Source of the DNA: Acheta domesticus
Lineage: Eukaryota; Arthropoda; Insecta; Orthoptera; Gryllidae
NCBI GenBank assembly: GCA_031308135.1
Contig: JAHLJT010000631.1
Coordinates: forward strand, 156,257,276-156,321,275
Length of the DNA stretch: 64,000 nt
Direction: 5' to 3'
Made by a program: the position numbers and the translations under genes. Of the stretch, positions 33,707-45,430 are shown in pieces (position 1 is the stretch's first letter; each line of letters begins with the position of its first letter). A model generated the notes under the pieces. It was not told the DNA's origin. It ran no database searches and worked only from the letters and a program-made list of their open reading frames with translations.

Positions 33707-35453
33707 TTTTTACTTTTCCGTATACATATGTATATACGGAGTAATATACATAGTATGGAGAAAGTTATGTAATGATGCGCGAAAAAACAGCGAATTTTCG
33801 GCAGAAAAACAGTTCATTGGCGGGCTGTGATCATGGACAAGTGGATAAATCCAGTTGCTAAGTTACGATAAAACATCCCATAACATGTGGTGAAGACAGA
33901 ATTACAGTTTTGTAGCTCCTTGATAACGCAAAGCCAATTGAAAGCAAAATGTCGGTCCGTTCGTCCGGTGTATGCGAACAGCACTAGCGCCTAAACTACA
34001 ATTACTATTTCTCCCAAAATGAACACTCCAATCGATCCACTTCCACTTTGGTGCCGCGATTTTAAAAAACTTTTTTCAAAATTTAGAGGTACTTTACATG
34101 AAGCCCCATGAACATTTTTAACATTTTCTCAAAAACGGCTCCAAAATTTTTCTTTAAATTTCTTGTGAGAATAGTGTAAATGCATTTATTGAGGTGATAT
34201 ACGAGTACCTAATTTCACGGTTAACTCTGAGTTTTTGAAAATTGCAAAAGTTGCAATTTTTGGTGTCTTACTACAACTACAAAATTGAAGATGCAGTTTT
34301 TTCCTTTAAAAAAATGTGTTCTCCCAAGTGAGTTCTTTCATTGCAGTCTTGTACATTTTTTTGAAAATGTCGTAGTTTTCGCGCAATAAGTGCAATTTTA
34401 AAAATCACAAAGAACAAGATTTCCTCCAGAACGGGTCTAACTTTTTTCTTTAGTCTTTTGGTAATAAAAGAGTTAAATATACTCTATGAAATGACATAAA
34501 CATCAATTTCCTCTATTATTTTGTTTTTACAAAAATTACATAAACATTAATGTGTCTTGTCTCTCACTCGTTAATATTTACATTAGCGGCGATATGTTCA
34601 TATTTTTATATTTATGAAAACTTCCTTTAAATAATTTTTTCATAAAGTTTGTCAAAAGATTTCTGTGAAACTAGCTCAAAATTGCATATATTCAGTCTCT
34701 AACTTCATTAGATACTATCTTGGGAAAATTCCGAAAACAGTTTCGATTTTATCTGAAAAATTGAAATATATTTAATTGAGTCTCCAACTTGACCTCAAAT
34801 GAAACTAGTGATGCGACAGAATGGTACAGACTTTCCCATATTAGTTTTCTATTTCTTTGGTCTCGGATAGCTATTCGGACTTGCCACATTGTGACAGATC
34901 ACATATTCAGTGAGTTCAAATAGCCCACTTTAGAACGCGCTGACCAGCCGAGCGTTGCCGACTACGTCATCCCGCTTCGGACCTACGGAAAGCACTCCAA
35001 TTGCAGACTCGGACCGAGAAAGTCGTATTCCGAATAACGGTGGTGGATGTACGGAATATACCACGTGGCAAATAAGAAGAGTCGACGCCAGGAATATTAC
35101 TTGCATGGGACGGGAAAAAGTTCCAGATGTGAGTTTTTTGTTTGTTTTTTTGTATTTGGTTGGAGTGAACGAGAGAATTACTAGCGGATTCGAATCGAGG
35201 AAGCTATAACGGAATTCTGGAAGGCTACGCACAACGGGTTCAGTGCGTGGTGAAGGAAAACCACGGCCGAGGTCGACCGCGCAGTGCACGCCGAAGGGTC
35301 TCGCTAAAGGCGAAGCCAGATTGTGACAATCACATATTCAGTGAGTTCAAATAGCCCGCGTAGAGCACGCTGACCAGCCAAGGGTCGCCGAGTACGTCAT
35401 CCCTCTTCGGACCGACGGAAGGCACTTGAGTTACAGACTCGGACTGAGTAAGT

Positions 35454-36724
35454 CAGGGCCGCTCAAGCAGAGCAAATCGGCAGCGCGGAGCCGTGTTGTC
35501 AGCCTAGAGCGGGACACCAGAGCCCGAGCGTTGCGCGCCTGGCGATAACCACTGTCACAGTGTCCCGGTAACTCCAGTCGCAGAAACATTGAAGTTGACG
35601 CGAGCACTTCACAGACCAGAGCATCTACACCGACAATTTTCAATGCAGTATGGGAAGAAAAGTATCTTTTCGCCGACTACGGCAGCTATGCCAAATGTTT
35701 AGTGTACATAAAGGGTTCAATCACGTGAAGAAATTTAATTTGCAAAGACATTATACATTTAATCATGCTGATGAAAATGACAAGTACGCTGAAGAAGAAC
35801 AAAAGGAAGTTTTCAATGTTCTGAAAACCAATGCCTCACTAGAAGTAAGTTTTGGATGTATTTTGATGTTCTTAGGTTGTTTTGACAGTAAAATAACACA
35901 ATACAAAAGTTTAATTTATTGCATATCGATACTACAACGTGAGCGTTTAGGAAAAGAACTTCCCACAAAACCGTTTTCCAAAACTGCATCGTAATGCTGC
36001 TCGATTGTTAAGTACATTTGGATCAACATACAACTGTATGCAATTTTTTGCTGCTTTGAAAAATTTGTAAATCTCGAATGAGAAGTACAATTACAGATCA
36101 CAATCTGAAATGTATGTTACGCTCATAGCACCATGTCATCTCTTCCAAATATAGAAAGTATATTGCAAGAAAAAACACTTAAAAGGTGTAATAAGAGTAT
36201 TTGATTTTGCAATCAACTTCATTTTTTTATTTTAATTTCCTTCACTTTAGTATTTTTATTATTAGTTTATTTAATTACATTCTTTGTGCAACCTTTATTA
36301 TACTTTTCATATTCAGCAGCATGATAAACTGTGGAATGTCACCGCTATTAAATTTCTTGAGCACTTTTTTGCAACTAAACAATTGGCATTGTCGGCGCAA
36401 TCTGCAAAAAGATATTTTTCTTTCCATGCTGCATTGCAAATTGTCGTTTTTTATATTCCAAATTACACTAATACGTTTATATCTAGAAACTGTTCCAATT
36501 AATGTTACAAAAGTATCTTACTGTTTTTTCTGTCGTAATATCCTTTCCCAGAGCTGTGATTTTTTCATTCCGAACAACGGAAAATACCCTGTAGAAATAC
36601 GACGCGACCCACTGTGCCACATGCCGCCGATCGATATTTGATGACGTCATTTGATCTTTCCTGCGGCGAAAGAGAAAAGAGCAACCGGAGGCTCCTCCTC
36701 GGAGCAAATGGTTGAGCGGCCCTG
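35454..36724 (+). mobile_element. hAT DNA transposon, 1271 bp, non-autonomous
   Basis: Perfect 13-bp terminal inverted repeats CAGGGCCGCTCAA and identical 8-bp target duplications GAGTAAGT (35446-35453 and 36725-36732), both diagnostic of the hAT superfamily. It divides the second tandem unit of the surrounding LTR-type insertion; removing it and one target copy restores that unit as seen at 34890-35322. It keeps a BED zinc-finger exon relic (35649-35844) but no RNase H-like catalytic domain or hAT dimerisation domain that I can recognise. Confidence 0.85.
35649..35844 (+). pseudogene. BED zinc-finger exon of a hAT-type transposase
   Basis: A possible acceptor (TTTTCAATGCAG) opens the segment and a strong donor (GTAAGT at 35845) closes it. 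One frame gives WEEKYLFADYGSYAKCLVYI, matching the tryptophan and first-cysteine half of a BED finger. After a frameshift near 35705 another frame gives HVKKFNLQRHYTFNHADEND, matching the lysine-rich N-L-x-R-H-Y-x(3)-H half found in ZBED/SCAND3-like hAT transposases. A following Glu/Lys stretch fits the post-finger region. The second expected cysteine is replaced (Tyr-Ile in the first frame). BED fingers bind transposon ends. It lies inside an element with hAT termini, which agrees with the assignment. Confidence 0.6.
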
Positions 36725-39700
36725 GAGTAAGTCGTATTCCGAATAACAGTGGTGGATGCACGAAATATACCACGTGGCGAATAAGAAGTGTCGACGCCAG
36801 AAATATTACTTGCATGGGACAACGAACTGCGGGAAAACGTTCCAGATGTGAGTTTTTTTTTGTTTTTTTAATTTGGCTGGAGTGAACGAGAGAATTACTA
36901 GCGGATTCGAATCGAGGAAGCTATAACGAAATACTGGAAGGCAACGGGTTCAGCGTGCGGTGAAGGACAGCCACGGCCGAGTTGACCGCGCAGTGGCACG
37001 CCGAAGGGTCTCGCTAAAGACGACGCCAGATAAGATTCCGGGCAGGCAGTCTCCCCCTTGAACGCCACCAAAGGTAGTATTAAAATTTGATTAATAATGC
37101 AGCCGAGAGGGAGCCACGCTAGTAGTTCAAGTAACCATAACTAAAAAATAGTGAAACATGAAAGGACATGGAACTGTATTAGATTAATACGAAAGAAAAG
37201 GGTTTTGTTAAAATAAAAATAAAAACACGAAACTAGGGGTACGTAACAGTACCTACGGACGGCGACGAGGGTGCCGCGCGCGCCAGAGAGAGAACACGTG
37301 AAGCACGTCGCAACATATCCTTGCCAGTTGCCATCTATCTCCACACCAAGTACATTTTTTTATATTTTCTTAATTTTTTGGTTTTCTAATAGTAGAACGG
37401 AAAAATTATTTTAAGAATATTATATAACAGTAAAACCTTCTCCAAAATGGCAATTTTGCAAAACATTTTGGAGCCGTTTTAAGAAAATGGCGTTTGAACG
37501 CTACTGTAAATGTGAATTTGAAGCTCTTTTCAGCAGTCAATTTTTGAGTTTCCGAAAAACATAATTAAAAGTCGTTTGAAGCACATTAACTCACAAATAC
37601 AATAGTGTCTACAAATTGCTGTAAATGTGTTTATTAGCAATGTGAGACATCTTTAAAAAAATTTACATTTGTATAATTTTGGAAACAACGAAAGAATTTC
37701 CCTCAAAAAATTCACGTCACATTAAGAAGTGCAATTAGCACTATCAGTTCGACAAGTTTAAACAAAAAATGTGGAGCCATTTTTGAGCGTTTGACCGTTT
37801 CTGAAAATGCGGAATTTTAAGTTAATTTTCACAGAAAACGGTTGAGTTTTCCAGAAAATTTAGCCGACATTATTTAAAGCACATGCCTGATCAATATAAT
37901 AACGTGAACAAATTGTAATTAATGTAAATAGTAACGACGTGAGAGACATGTCAAAAAAGGTTTTTAAATTTTTTGTGAAAAAAACAAAGAATCGAGGAAA
38001 CTGCTGTTTATCTCATAGAGTACATTTAGCCCTAACACTACAAAAAGTTTAAAGAAAAAAATTCGAGTGTTTTTTTTGGAAAATCTTGTGTTTGCAATGT
38101 TTTTAAACTGCACATATTGCGCGGAAACTACTAACATTTAAAAAATATACATGCCCTTAACGTAAGAACTCGCTAGAGCTAACAAATTTTAATTGAAGAA
38201 AAACTAGTGGTGCTTCAGAATGGCACAGACTTTCCCGTATTAGGTTTCTATTTCCTTGGGTCTTCGCTAGCTATTCGGATTGCACAAACTCGTTCTTGCT
38301 AGCTGTCATCTATCACCGCCAAAAAGCACATTTTTTTGTCATTTTCTTAACTTTTCGATTTCCTATTGGTAGAACGGAAAAATTAATTTTAGAATATTAA
38401 AGAACACAAAAACCTAGTCATAAAAGGCAATTTTCTTTTTAAAATGTTGTGCCGTTTAAGAGCAAATGGCGTTTTAGCGCTACTAAAAATGCCAAATTTG
38501 AAACTCATTTCACAGAAAAACGTTTGAGTTTTCAAAATACTTCATTTGAATTTATTTGAAGCACTTTTACTCACAAATATAATAATGTTTACAAATTGCT
38601 GTAATGTGCATATTAAAGTTGAGAGATCTTTCAAAAAAATTACAATTATGTAATTTTTGAAAAAACAAAAAAATAACTCAAAATAAACTTAATGCTATAT
38701 TAAAGAGTGTAATTAGCACTATCCGTTACAAAAGTTTGAAGAAACAATTTGCAGCCGTATATGAGAAAATGGCGTTTGAGCGTTTCTGAAAATGCGAAAT
38801 TTTGAGATACTTTTCACAGAAAACGGTTGTGTTTCGAGAAATTGTACTTGACATTATTTAAAAACACATGTACTTGTAAATGTAATCATGTGAAAAATCG
38901 CCGCTACTGTAAATATTATCGACGCGAAAAACATGTGAAAAAAGTTACATTTTTGTAATTTTTGAAAAAAACAACCTATAGAGCAATATGGCTTTTATGT
39001 CATCTGATAGAGTACATTTACCACTATCCCTACCCAAAGTTTAAAGAAATACTTGGAGCGGTTTTGAGAAGATCTTGTTTTTGTATTTTTTTAAATTGCA
39101 CATATTGCACGTAATATTGCACAAAAACTACTAAAATTTTGAAAAAGATTTACATGACCTTTATGAAAGAACTCAATATGCAGAACAAATTTATTTGAAG
39201 AAACAATCTCTATCTTCAATTTTGTAGTTGGAGAAAGACGCCGAAAAAAATCAAACCTTCACAATTTTCGAAAATTCAGAGTTATTCGTGAAAATAGGAC
39301 CTATGCCATGTTAATAAGTGTATTTTATTTTATTCATACAAGAAATTTTAAGAAAAATTTTGGAGCAGTTTTTGAGAAAATTTTGTAAATACCCGGGGGG
39401 CTTCATATAAAGTACCCCCAAATTTTGAAAGAATCTTTTTCAAAATCTGAAAGCTTCGACTAGAATCAGATCGCATTTTCCAATGACGCAGGAGGCATGA
39501 CGACTGAAACGCATACCCTTGCGTTTACTGAATATGTTTTTGTAAATACAAACAAATATTCCTCTTTTGACACTTTCAATCGATTTTGCGGTATCAAGGA
39601 GCCACAAAACTGGTATTCTGGTATCCCACGTTTGATGGGATTTTAGTTCTTAATTTAGCAACTGGTTTTAATCCACTTTTCGTCATCAGGGTCCGGCAAT

Positions 39701-39817
39701 ACATTTTTCTGTCGAAAATTTGCCGTTTTTTTGAAAAAGTTTTTTTCCCGCAGCATTACGTAACTTTCCCTATATTACGTGAATTACTCCGTATATAGGT
39801 ATGCATACGGGAAAATA

Positions 39818-39939
39818 AAACAGGAATTAACCCTAGTAGTAGACCCTAGGCGCAAAAATCAAAATTACTAAAAAAATTCCTATCTAACACACGACACCTC
39901 AAATATCTCGTAAAATACAAGTGAGATCTTTCCTTGCTT
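39818..39939. other. Short spacer after R1
   Basis: Unassigned AT-rich sequence to the right of the R1 terminus. Confidence 0.4.
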
Positions 39940-40170
39940 TTTCTTTGTCCTATCCTCACCCCATACTTTCATATATTTACATGCACTACACAACCACCTG
40001 CGTCGGGAGGACCAGTCGGGCGTTTAGAGCTCGTGCCGTCTGGGGGAGGTGTGGCCCGCTGGAGGGAAATACCTGATTGAGGAAAATCCCGTTATCGGAC
40101 GTGTAGGTCGGTGCCAGATCTCACTACCCAGCGGGAGAAGTCAACATTTCACGAGGAAAGAATGCCATTT
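39940..40170 (+). repeat. R2-related repeat, partial
   Basis: Shares TCCTATCCTCACCCCATACT and 'TTTACATGCACTACAC' followed by 'GACCAGTCGGG' with R2 copies 1 and 2, in the same order and spacing. The remainder is diverged. Confidence 0.55.
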
Positions 40171-41221
40171 CACTTACGGAACTAATGACCTTAACAGTTG
40201 ACGCACCCGGGGAACAAGAAATAATCAATCCAGCATTATACGAGAATAGTTTACTTGTTATTGAGCAGGGTGCATGGGTCTTTTTTAAAAAAAACATTTT
40301 GTGTCGTTTTGTTCCGTAGAATTTTTTTCTCCAGTAGGCTATTAGGTACTTTTAACTTATCCATCTGTTGCAGTAAATGGTCAACGAGTAATAAACCCTT
40401 TACTTTGATCGTTTTTAGTGGGGTATATTCCAGACATTCGAAAGTCTCTAAGTTTTTCATGGCCATTCCATACTGCGGTACGAAAGTTAATGTCACTGTT
40501 ACATGAAAGGTCAGCGAGATACCGTACTATTTGCAATTCAAACGAGATTTATCAACGAACAAACCTTATTAACATTCCACCACAGTCTTATTTTTTAGAG
40601 GTATGTCTTTATTTCATTCTTTTTATCAATTATTTGGAATTTAATGGAAGCACAAGATATTTGTATGAGTATTTATAAAAAATATAATCTAATATAGTTA
40701 TTGATTAATATTGTTTGTTAGTAACGCTTGTGCATTTGGAAATTAAGCCATTGGCCCACACGACTATTGTTAAGTTCCTGGAATTTTTCTAAGAGGCGAT
40801 CTACAGGTACAGATCTATTAAAAATATGAGACTCAGGGCAAAAAGGGTTTTGATTTTCTAATATAACACTAAGCCCCGAGACAATTTTAAGTACTAATCT
40901 GCCATTCGCCTTAACATTTTCTTAAGCTAAAATGTCGCTAATGAACAATAGGTAGCAGTAATATTGTGATATTCTGATAATGGCATGTGAATGGTGTAGG
41001 GGTTTACTAGTACTGTATTCGTGATTTTGTATTATATTCTTATAGATCACCTTAGAGATTTATTAACGTGCTGATTTCGCATAAGTAACGCAATATTAGA
41101 TGATTTTACGCGAGGAGCGCAAAAACGGGATGTACTAAAATTCGTTATATACCAAAGGAATGTATCTAAGAGCTTGGTAATAAGAGAAAAAATCCGTTAG
41201 AAGAATGAACTTGTGAAGACA
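40171..41221. other. Unique sequence with a possible splice donor
   Basis: Two overlapping plus frames (40255-40506, 40418-40678) and a minus frame (40251-40496) are open at 40250-40680. The plus strand carries a donor-like TTAGAG/GTATGT near 40600. No domain recognised and no matching acceptor-bounded frame, so I do not call a gene. Confidence 0.3.
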
Positions 41222-43160
41222 GAAAACAAAACATATGCGCCAAAAAAAATTGGAAAATAACTACGGTCTCCCCCCGTGGATGTCTAAGCTTTCCCCGACA
41301 GACATGAAACAATTTGAAAACTAACCTCTAAAAACAGAAAAGCTATTTCTTAATAATTAAATATGAAGATGACTAGGTACAGAGAACGCTTTTTTTGCAG
41401 AAAGTAGGAAAATAATTATCTTTGGAGAGGGCATATATTCACGACCCCCCCCCCAAAAACGCAAAGTTTACATTAAAATGGCATAAAAATGTGTCAAACG
41501 GGCATGAAACGTGAAATACTGGACGTGTCGAGTCTGGAACAATGTCCGCTTTAAAGACGAAAGATGTTTCACTGTCAGATTCTGGAATGTAGGTCATTCC
41601 ATATAAAAGAGTAGGTCTCATGACATCGATATCCTTAAATTCAAAGAGACTGCAATATGTCATTTTTCCTGCCCCAAATATTAATCAGTCATTTTTTTAA
41701 GTTATACGAGTATGTTCCAAAAATATTTTTAAAAAGACTTGTATTCATCTAAGTGGAGAATATGATGTGTAATTACGCACATAAAATTAATATTTTTAAA
41801 TATTTACATCAAAAATTATTAAATTAATTTAAAACAATAAAAATTAATTTTAATGACAAGAACAATCTTGTGATTTTAACAATTATTTCTTTAATTCCTT
41901 TATATATTTTTTTTTCAACCCTGAAAGATTGAAAGTGGATCTTTAGATAACAAGTAAGTTATAAATAGAACCAACTTACCGGACCGAAGGCAGAATAACT
42001 CATTTCGCAAGTCACACTGCGCTGTCTAGTCAGGGCGTCTTTCTCCGGCGTATTTGCGGATCCCGATGCAGAACTATTTCTCTAGGGTATTCAGAAGAAC
42101 CAGAGTACGTTTGCCAGAAATTTTATTTTCACACATTTGAATCACTATGTAGATGCCTCGTGTTCTTGGCACAGTTTTTAGTCGCATAAACCTGTTCGTG
42201 TTTATCATTTTGGCTTTTTTCATCTCCTTTTTTAGCGAATTGGCCTCTATGGACCACGCGAACGTGCATTTATGCCCGTAAGGCATTGTTTTGGGGGATC
42301 AGCATTTTTCTGCAAGAGTCCAATTTTACACACCAGGGTTCTTAGCCGTGGGGATATGGAAGATGAATTGATGATGATTACGAGGGGTGAAAGGACGACG
42401 CAAATACACCCACGTACAAATTTGTGGGTTGCTTCATACTTATAGAAAACTTGATCTCCGTTTCATGACGGAGTTTTCAAAGAAATTTAACGGCATATTC
42501 TAAATGGCACTTAGTTCTTGTTCGGGTTATATTTACTTTCTACTTTACTAACTTTACTACGCATACAGTACAAAATACGTCCAGTTGTATGACAAACTTT
42601 TAATGTCTTGTGCAGGCCACAGTTTTCAAGCACGTTTGGTAGAATATTATCCACACGTTTGATCAACACCTGTCATGTATTCTGATGCGTAGATCACGGC
42701 TACATTTTTAAAGAGTTTCCCCTCGATTTTCAATACTTCCCCAATATTTACAGCGAATGGAAAACAAATTGACACACACATTTTTAGTGATCATCCCCCA
42801 CAAGTCATTATTGTTTGCTTATTTTATTAGATTTGTATAACATTAACTGTGTAAATACATCGAGCATGAAAGGAAAATGCCGACATATCAACTTTGTTCA
42901 TCTGACATAAGTCTACGGTTTGTAAACGTATTACTTCATACTAAAGGAAAATTATTTTTTCAGGTAAAATCAGTGAAATTAGACTTTATTTCTTCTCAAA
43001 CCTCTCTTATTAATTCGAAAATCTTTATTCATGAAATAGTGAATAAAAAACGAAGAATATATGACCACATCATCACCATCTGGAGTTCAAATTTCCCTCT
43101 GTTCGCTAATAATCTCTTCTAAATTTGAAACATTTTCCTTTATATAAATAATAAGAAGAA

Positions 43161-43591
43161 GGTGACGCAATACATTGCCCAGTGAACAAGTCTATTTACC
43201 AAATAAATATGTTAAGAGTCCAAATATGAGTATGTATATTAAAAGTATTAAATGCACCAAATCTCAAGGAATTCCATCTCAGGTAAAGTCTATTATGGGA
43301 AGTACAATGAAACAAAAAGAAACCAACAACACAACAAAGAATGAAAACCCTTTTTCACTGCACCTTCTGTAATTACTATTGCAGTTATGTATTTTGTATT
43401 GCATTTTTTGTTTTCGTGGTATATTTTCTATTGTATAATTTTGTGCTGTATCCTCATTGAATTTTCTGGAATCTAAACTGTATATACAACAAACTGTGTA
43501 TCCTTGTATTACAATGTAAACAATTGTAACCTTATACCTGTCGCTAATGACCATGTAGTTGATGCGACAATAAATAAATAAATTAAAAAGA
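43161..43591 (+). mobile_element. LINE-type 3' fragment inserted only in copy A
   Basis: 431 bp present in copy A and absent from copy B. It is flanked by perfect 11-bp target duplications AATAAGAAGAA (43150-43160 and 43592-43602); copy B has a single AATAAGAAGAA at 54909-54919. The insert ends in AATAAATAAATAAATT, a simple-repeat tail typical of several non-LTR retrotransposons. Coding content is not recognisable, so it is likely a 5'-truncated 3' untranslated region. Confidence 0.8.
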
Positions 43592-43879
43592 AATAAGAAG
43601 AAATATTTTGTTTTTGAAACTTTATATAATAACAATCCTCTTCTTTCAAGTGGCAATTTTATTTCTAAAATAATGATGTTTTTGCTGTAGCGTGACGAAA
43701 CAACTCATGACTCAAGATTTTATATGCATTGAACAAAAAGTTTCTGAAAACAATGCAAAGGGGAAGGATTGCTCACATACTTCTTAAGAAGGTATCTGAA
43801 ACACTAGGTGACACGTTAAACATTTTTAGCACTGAAATATATGAAACAGAACCTATAAGATTGGGTCAGTATTCAAGGA

Positions 43880-44085
43880 GTCGAAATGACGCCTGGCGGG
43901 CGTTCTAGGTAAATTCAATAATGTTTCATGAAATATGTTTATTACACGATTCAGTTTTTTATGTGCTATAAATAATTGAAATTGATGAAAAGTCGCGAAA
44001 ATCACAAAATTTCTATCTTGAAAAACAAAGAAGTTATAAGGAACCCTCAGAGTCGAAATGACGCCTCTGGGCGTTCTAGTGTTAA
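43880..44085 (+). repeat. Direct-repeat pair, possible piggyBac-like end
   Basis: GTCGAAATGACGCCTGGCGG...TTCTAG (43880-43912) recurs as GTCGAAATGACGCCTCTGGG...TTCTAGTGTTAA (44052-44085). The second ends at TTAA and in reverse reads TTAACACTAGAACGCCC, which resembles piggyBac-like terminal repeats. Both repeats point the same way, so a complete element is not defined. The arrangement is kept in copy B at 55197-55228 and 55370-55402. Confidence 0.4.
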
Positions 44086-44160
44086 AGAAGAAAAGTGAAG
44101 GATTCAAGACAAAGATGTCCAAAATATTTTCAAAGGAGTGTGGCAAAGTACGCCATTACT

Positions 44161-44209
44161 TTACCGCTCTAGTGTCGTAATGAAGTACATTACCACGCTA
44201 GGACGGTAA
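44161..44209. repeat. Imperfect hairpin, ~22-bp arms
   Basis: TTACCGCTCTAGTGTCGTAA pairs with its near reverse complement TTACCACGCTAGGACGGTAA around a short GAAGTACA loop. Copy B keeps the hairpin at 55479-55527 with changes mostly in the left arm. It could be a small MITE remnant or a structured site. Confidence 0.55.
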
Positions 44210-44339
44210 AATACGTCATTACGAACTGATTACAATGACATAATGTTTGACTTTACCTAACGAAAGTGGATTAAAATGTATATATCGCTTCTAATTAACC
44301 GAAGTACGGACAGAAAACCATCTGCATAATACGACTTAC

Positions 44340-45430
44340 CAGGTGACTTCATACTCGCTTACTTCGATCTGCGACGGAAGTACGAGTGCTCTCACACAAC
44401 CCGCTCATCTCCCTGCCAGTCCCTACCTCGCACGCGCAATCTGCGAAGTGCCGGCGGCGGCGCGGCGCTGGTGGAGGCGTCAGGGATGGGGGAGGCAGAG
44501 CTCCGGAACCAGGGCGCTGATGTATTCCTTCATCGTTCGAGATGGGAGGGGGATTCTTTTAATAATCCCCGGCGATTAGCAATCCCGACCGAGGCGCTAA
44601 TTGACTAAGAGAATGGAGCGGGATTCCGGGGAGGCGAGGAGCCATCCCGAGCTGGGGCGGGGGCGGGGGCGGTGCTGGCGCAGGGGCTGCGGGGGCGGCG
44701 GAAGCGGCGGCGATGACGAAGGCCCAGGCAGCCGCACCGAAGGCGCTGCAAGCAGAGAGGAAGATACCAGAAACGGGAAACTGAGAGGGGGAAACTGCGA
44801 AACCGTTCAAGGAGAAACGCAATGCGAAGCAGAGGAGAAAAGCAGAAATCATAAGAAGAAGAAGAAAACAGTCAGTCAAATGAATACATGGTACACTAAC
44901 ATGACCGCAACAGAAATATTGATGACTGACAAGGAATAGGGAAAAAAACTAAAAGACGTTAGTAGAGTGTCGAAAAACGAAAGCAAAATCCGGGAAAAGG
45001 ATTTTGATACTGTGATAAGAGAGGGCATGGCAAAGCAATATCAGGGAAGGCAGCAGCTGCGGAGGCGGTGCCGGCGTTTTAGCTGCGTGCTATCGCCCCT
45101 TCTCGCTCCCCACGCCCCCCTCTTTCTCCTGCCCCTCGCCGAGCCTCCCCTCCTCTCCGCCCTCGCGCGACTGTATCGACAGCGATTAGAGGAGAGCGCG
45201 GCGCTGCGGCGACGTGATAATTGTTCCCTCGCAACTAGGTTAATTAGCCGTTTTAGCGGGAAATCCGAGTTTCACCAAGGAGTGAGAAAAGAGAACTGAA
45301 GTTCTAATGTATTTATCTCCTGTGTCTACCGGCTCCTCATTATAATTCTAATTGTTTGCGTCCCCGGCAGCCCAGAGGATTTCTTGAGCGGTGGTGGGAG
45401 GGGAAGGTTCCTACGATCTGCATTTACTGA
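44340..45430. promoter_or_regulatory. GC-rich conserved block, copy A
   Basis: GC/CpG-rich sequence with homeodomain-like sites in AT-rich islands: TAATAATCCCCGGCGATTAG and GCGCTAATTGA at 44550-44605, GATAATTGTT and GGTTAATTAGCC at 45215-45250, and TAATTCTAATTG near 45345. Compared with 55655-56800 it is almost identical, with a few substitutions and small indels, while flanks such as 46240-46330 differ much more. Frames are open on both strands but low-complexity. A regulatory element is the best guess; recent gene conversion or slower change in GC-rich DNA are alternatives. Confidence 0.35.

Larger units (their letters stand above)
34890..37312 (+). mobile_element. LTR-type insertion (probable solo LTR) inside R1
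   Basis: Begins TGTGACA and ends CGTCGCA, flanked by ACAT on both sides (34886-34889 and 37313-37316). Outside it the R1 centre continues across the break (CTTGCCACAT | ATCCTTGCCAGTTGCC). TG...CA ends and a 4-bp target duplication are marks of LTR retrotransposons. Inside, a ~435-bp unit is duplicated in tandem (34890-35322, then 35323-35453 continuing at 36733-37030). The last ~280 bp contain AATAAAA-type sequence, as in R/U5. No gag-pol frame, so a solo LTR with an internal duplication is the simplest reading. The hAT element at 35454-36724 splits its second unit. Confidence 0.6.
33707..39817. mobile_element. Complete R1 foldback-like element (with nested insertions)
   Basis: The left end (33707-34110) is the reverse complement of the right end (39430-39817), giving long inverted repeats: each reads CATTACGTAACTTTC-like text, a TAC/ATAC palindrome (TATACATATGTATA left), then GG/GAAAAGTAAAA. 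Moving inward from the left, modules are in reverse orientation (34110-34780); then comes the centre (GCGACAGAATGGTACAGA, 34805-34889, resuming at 37313). Forward modules (37350-38200), a second centre (38205-38320), more forward modules and the right tail follow. Module headers such as TTTGGAGCCGTTTTAAGA recur every ~300 bp. Without the 2423-bp LTR-type insertion it is ~3.7 kb. No coding frame. Mobilising enzyme unknown. Confidence 0.65.

Noticed and set aside
44343..45299. Overlapping frames of 78-112 codons in the GC-rich block
   Set aside because: Small indels between copies A and B shift these frames, so reading frame is not conserved although the DNA is.
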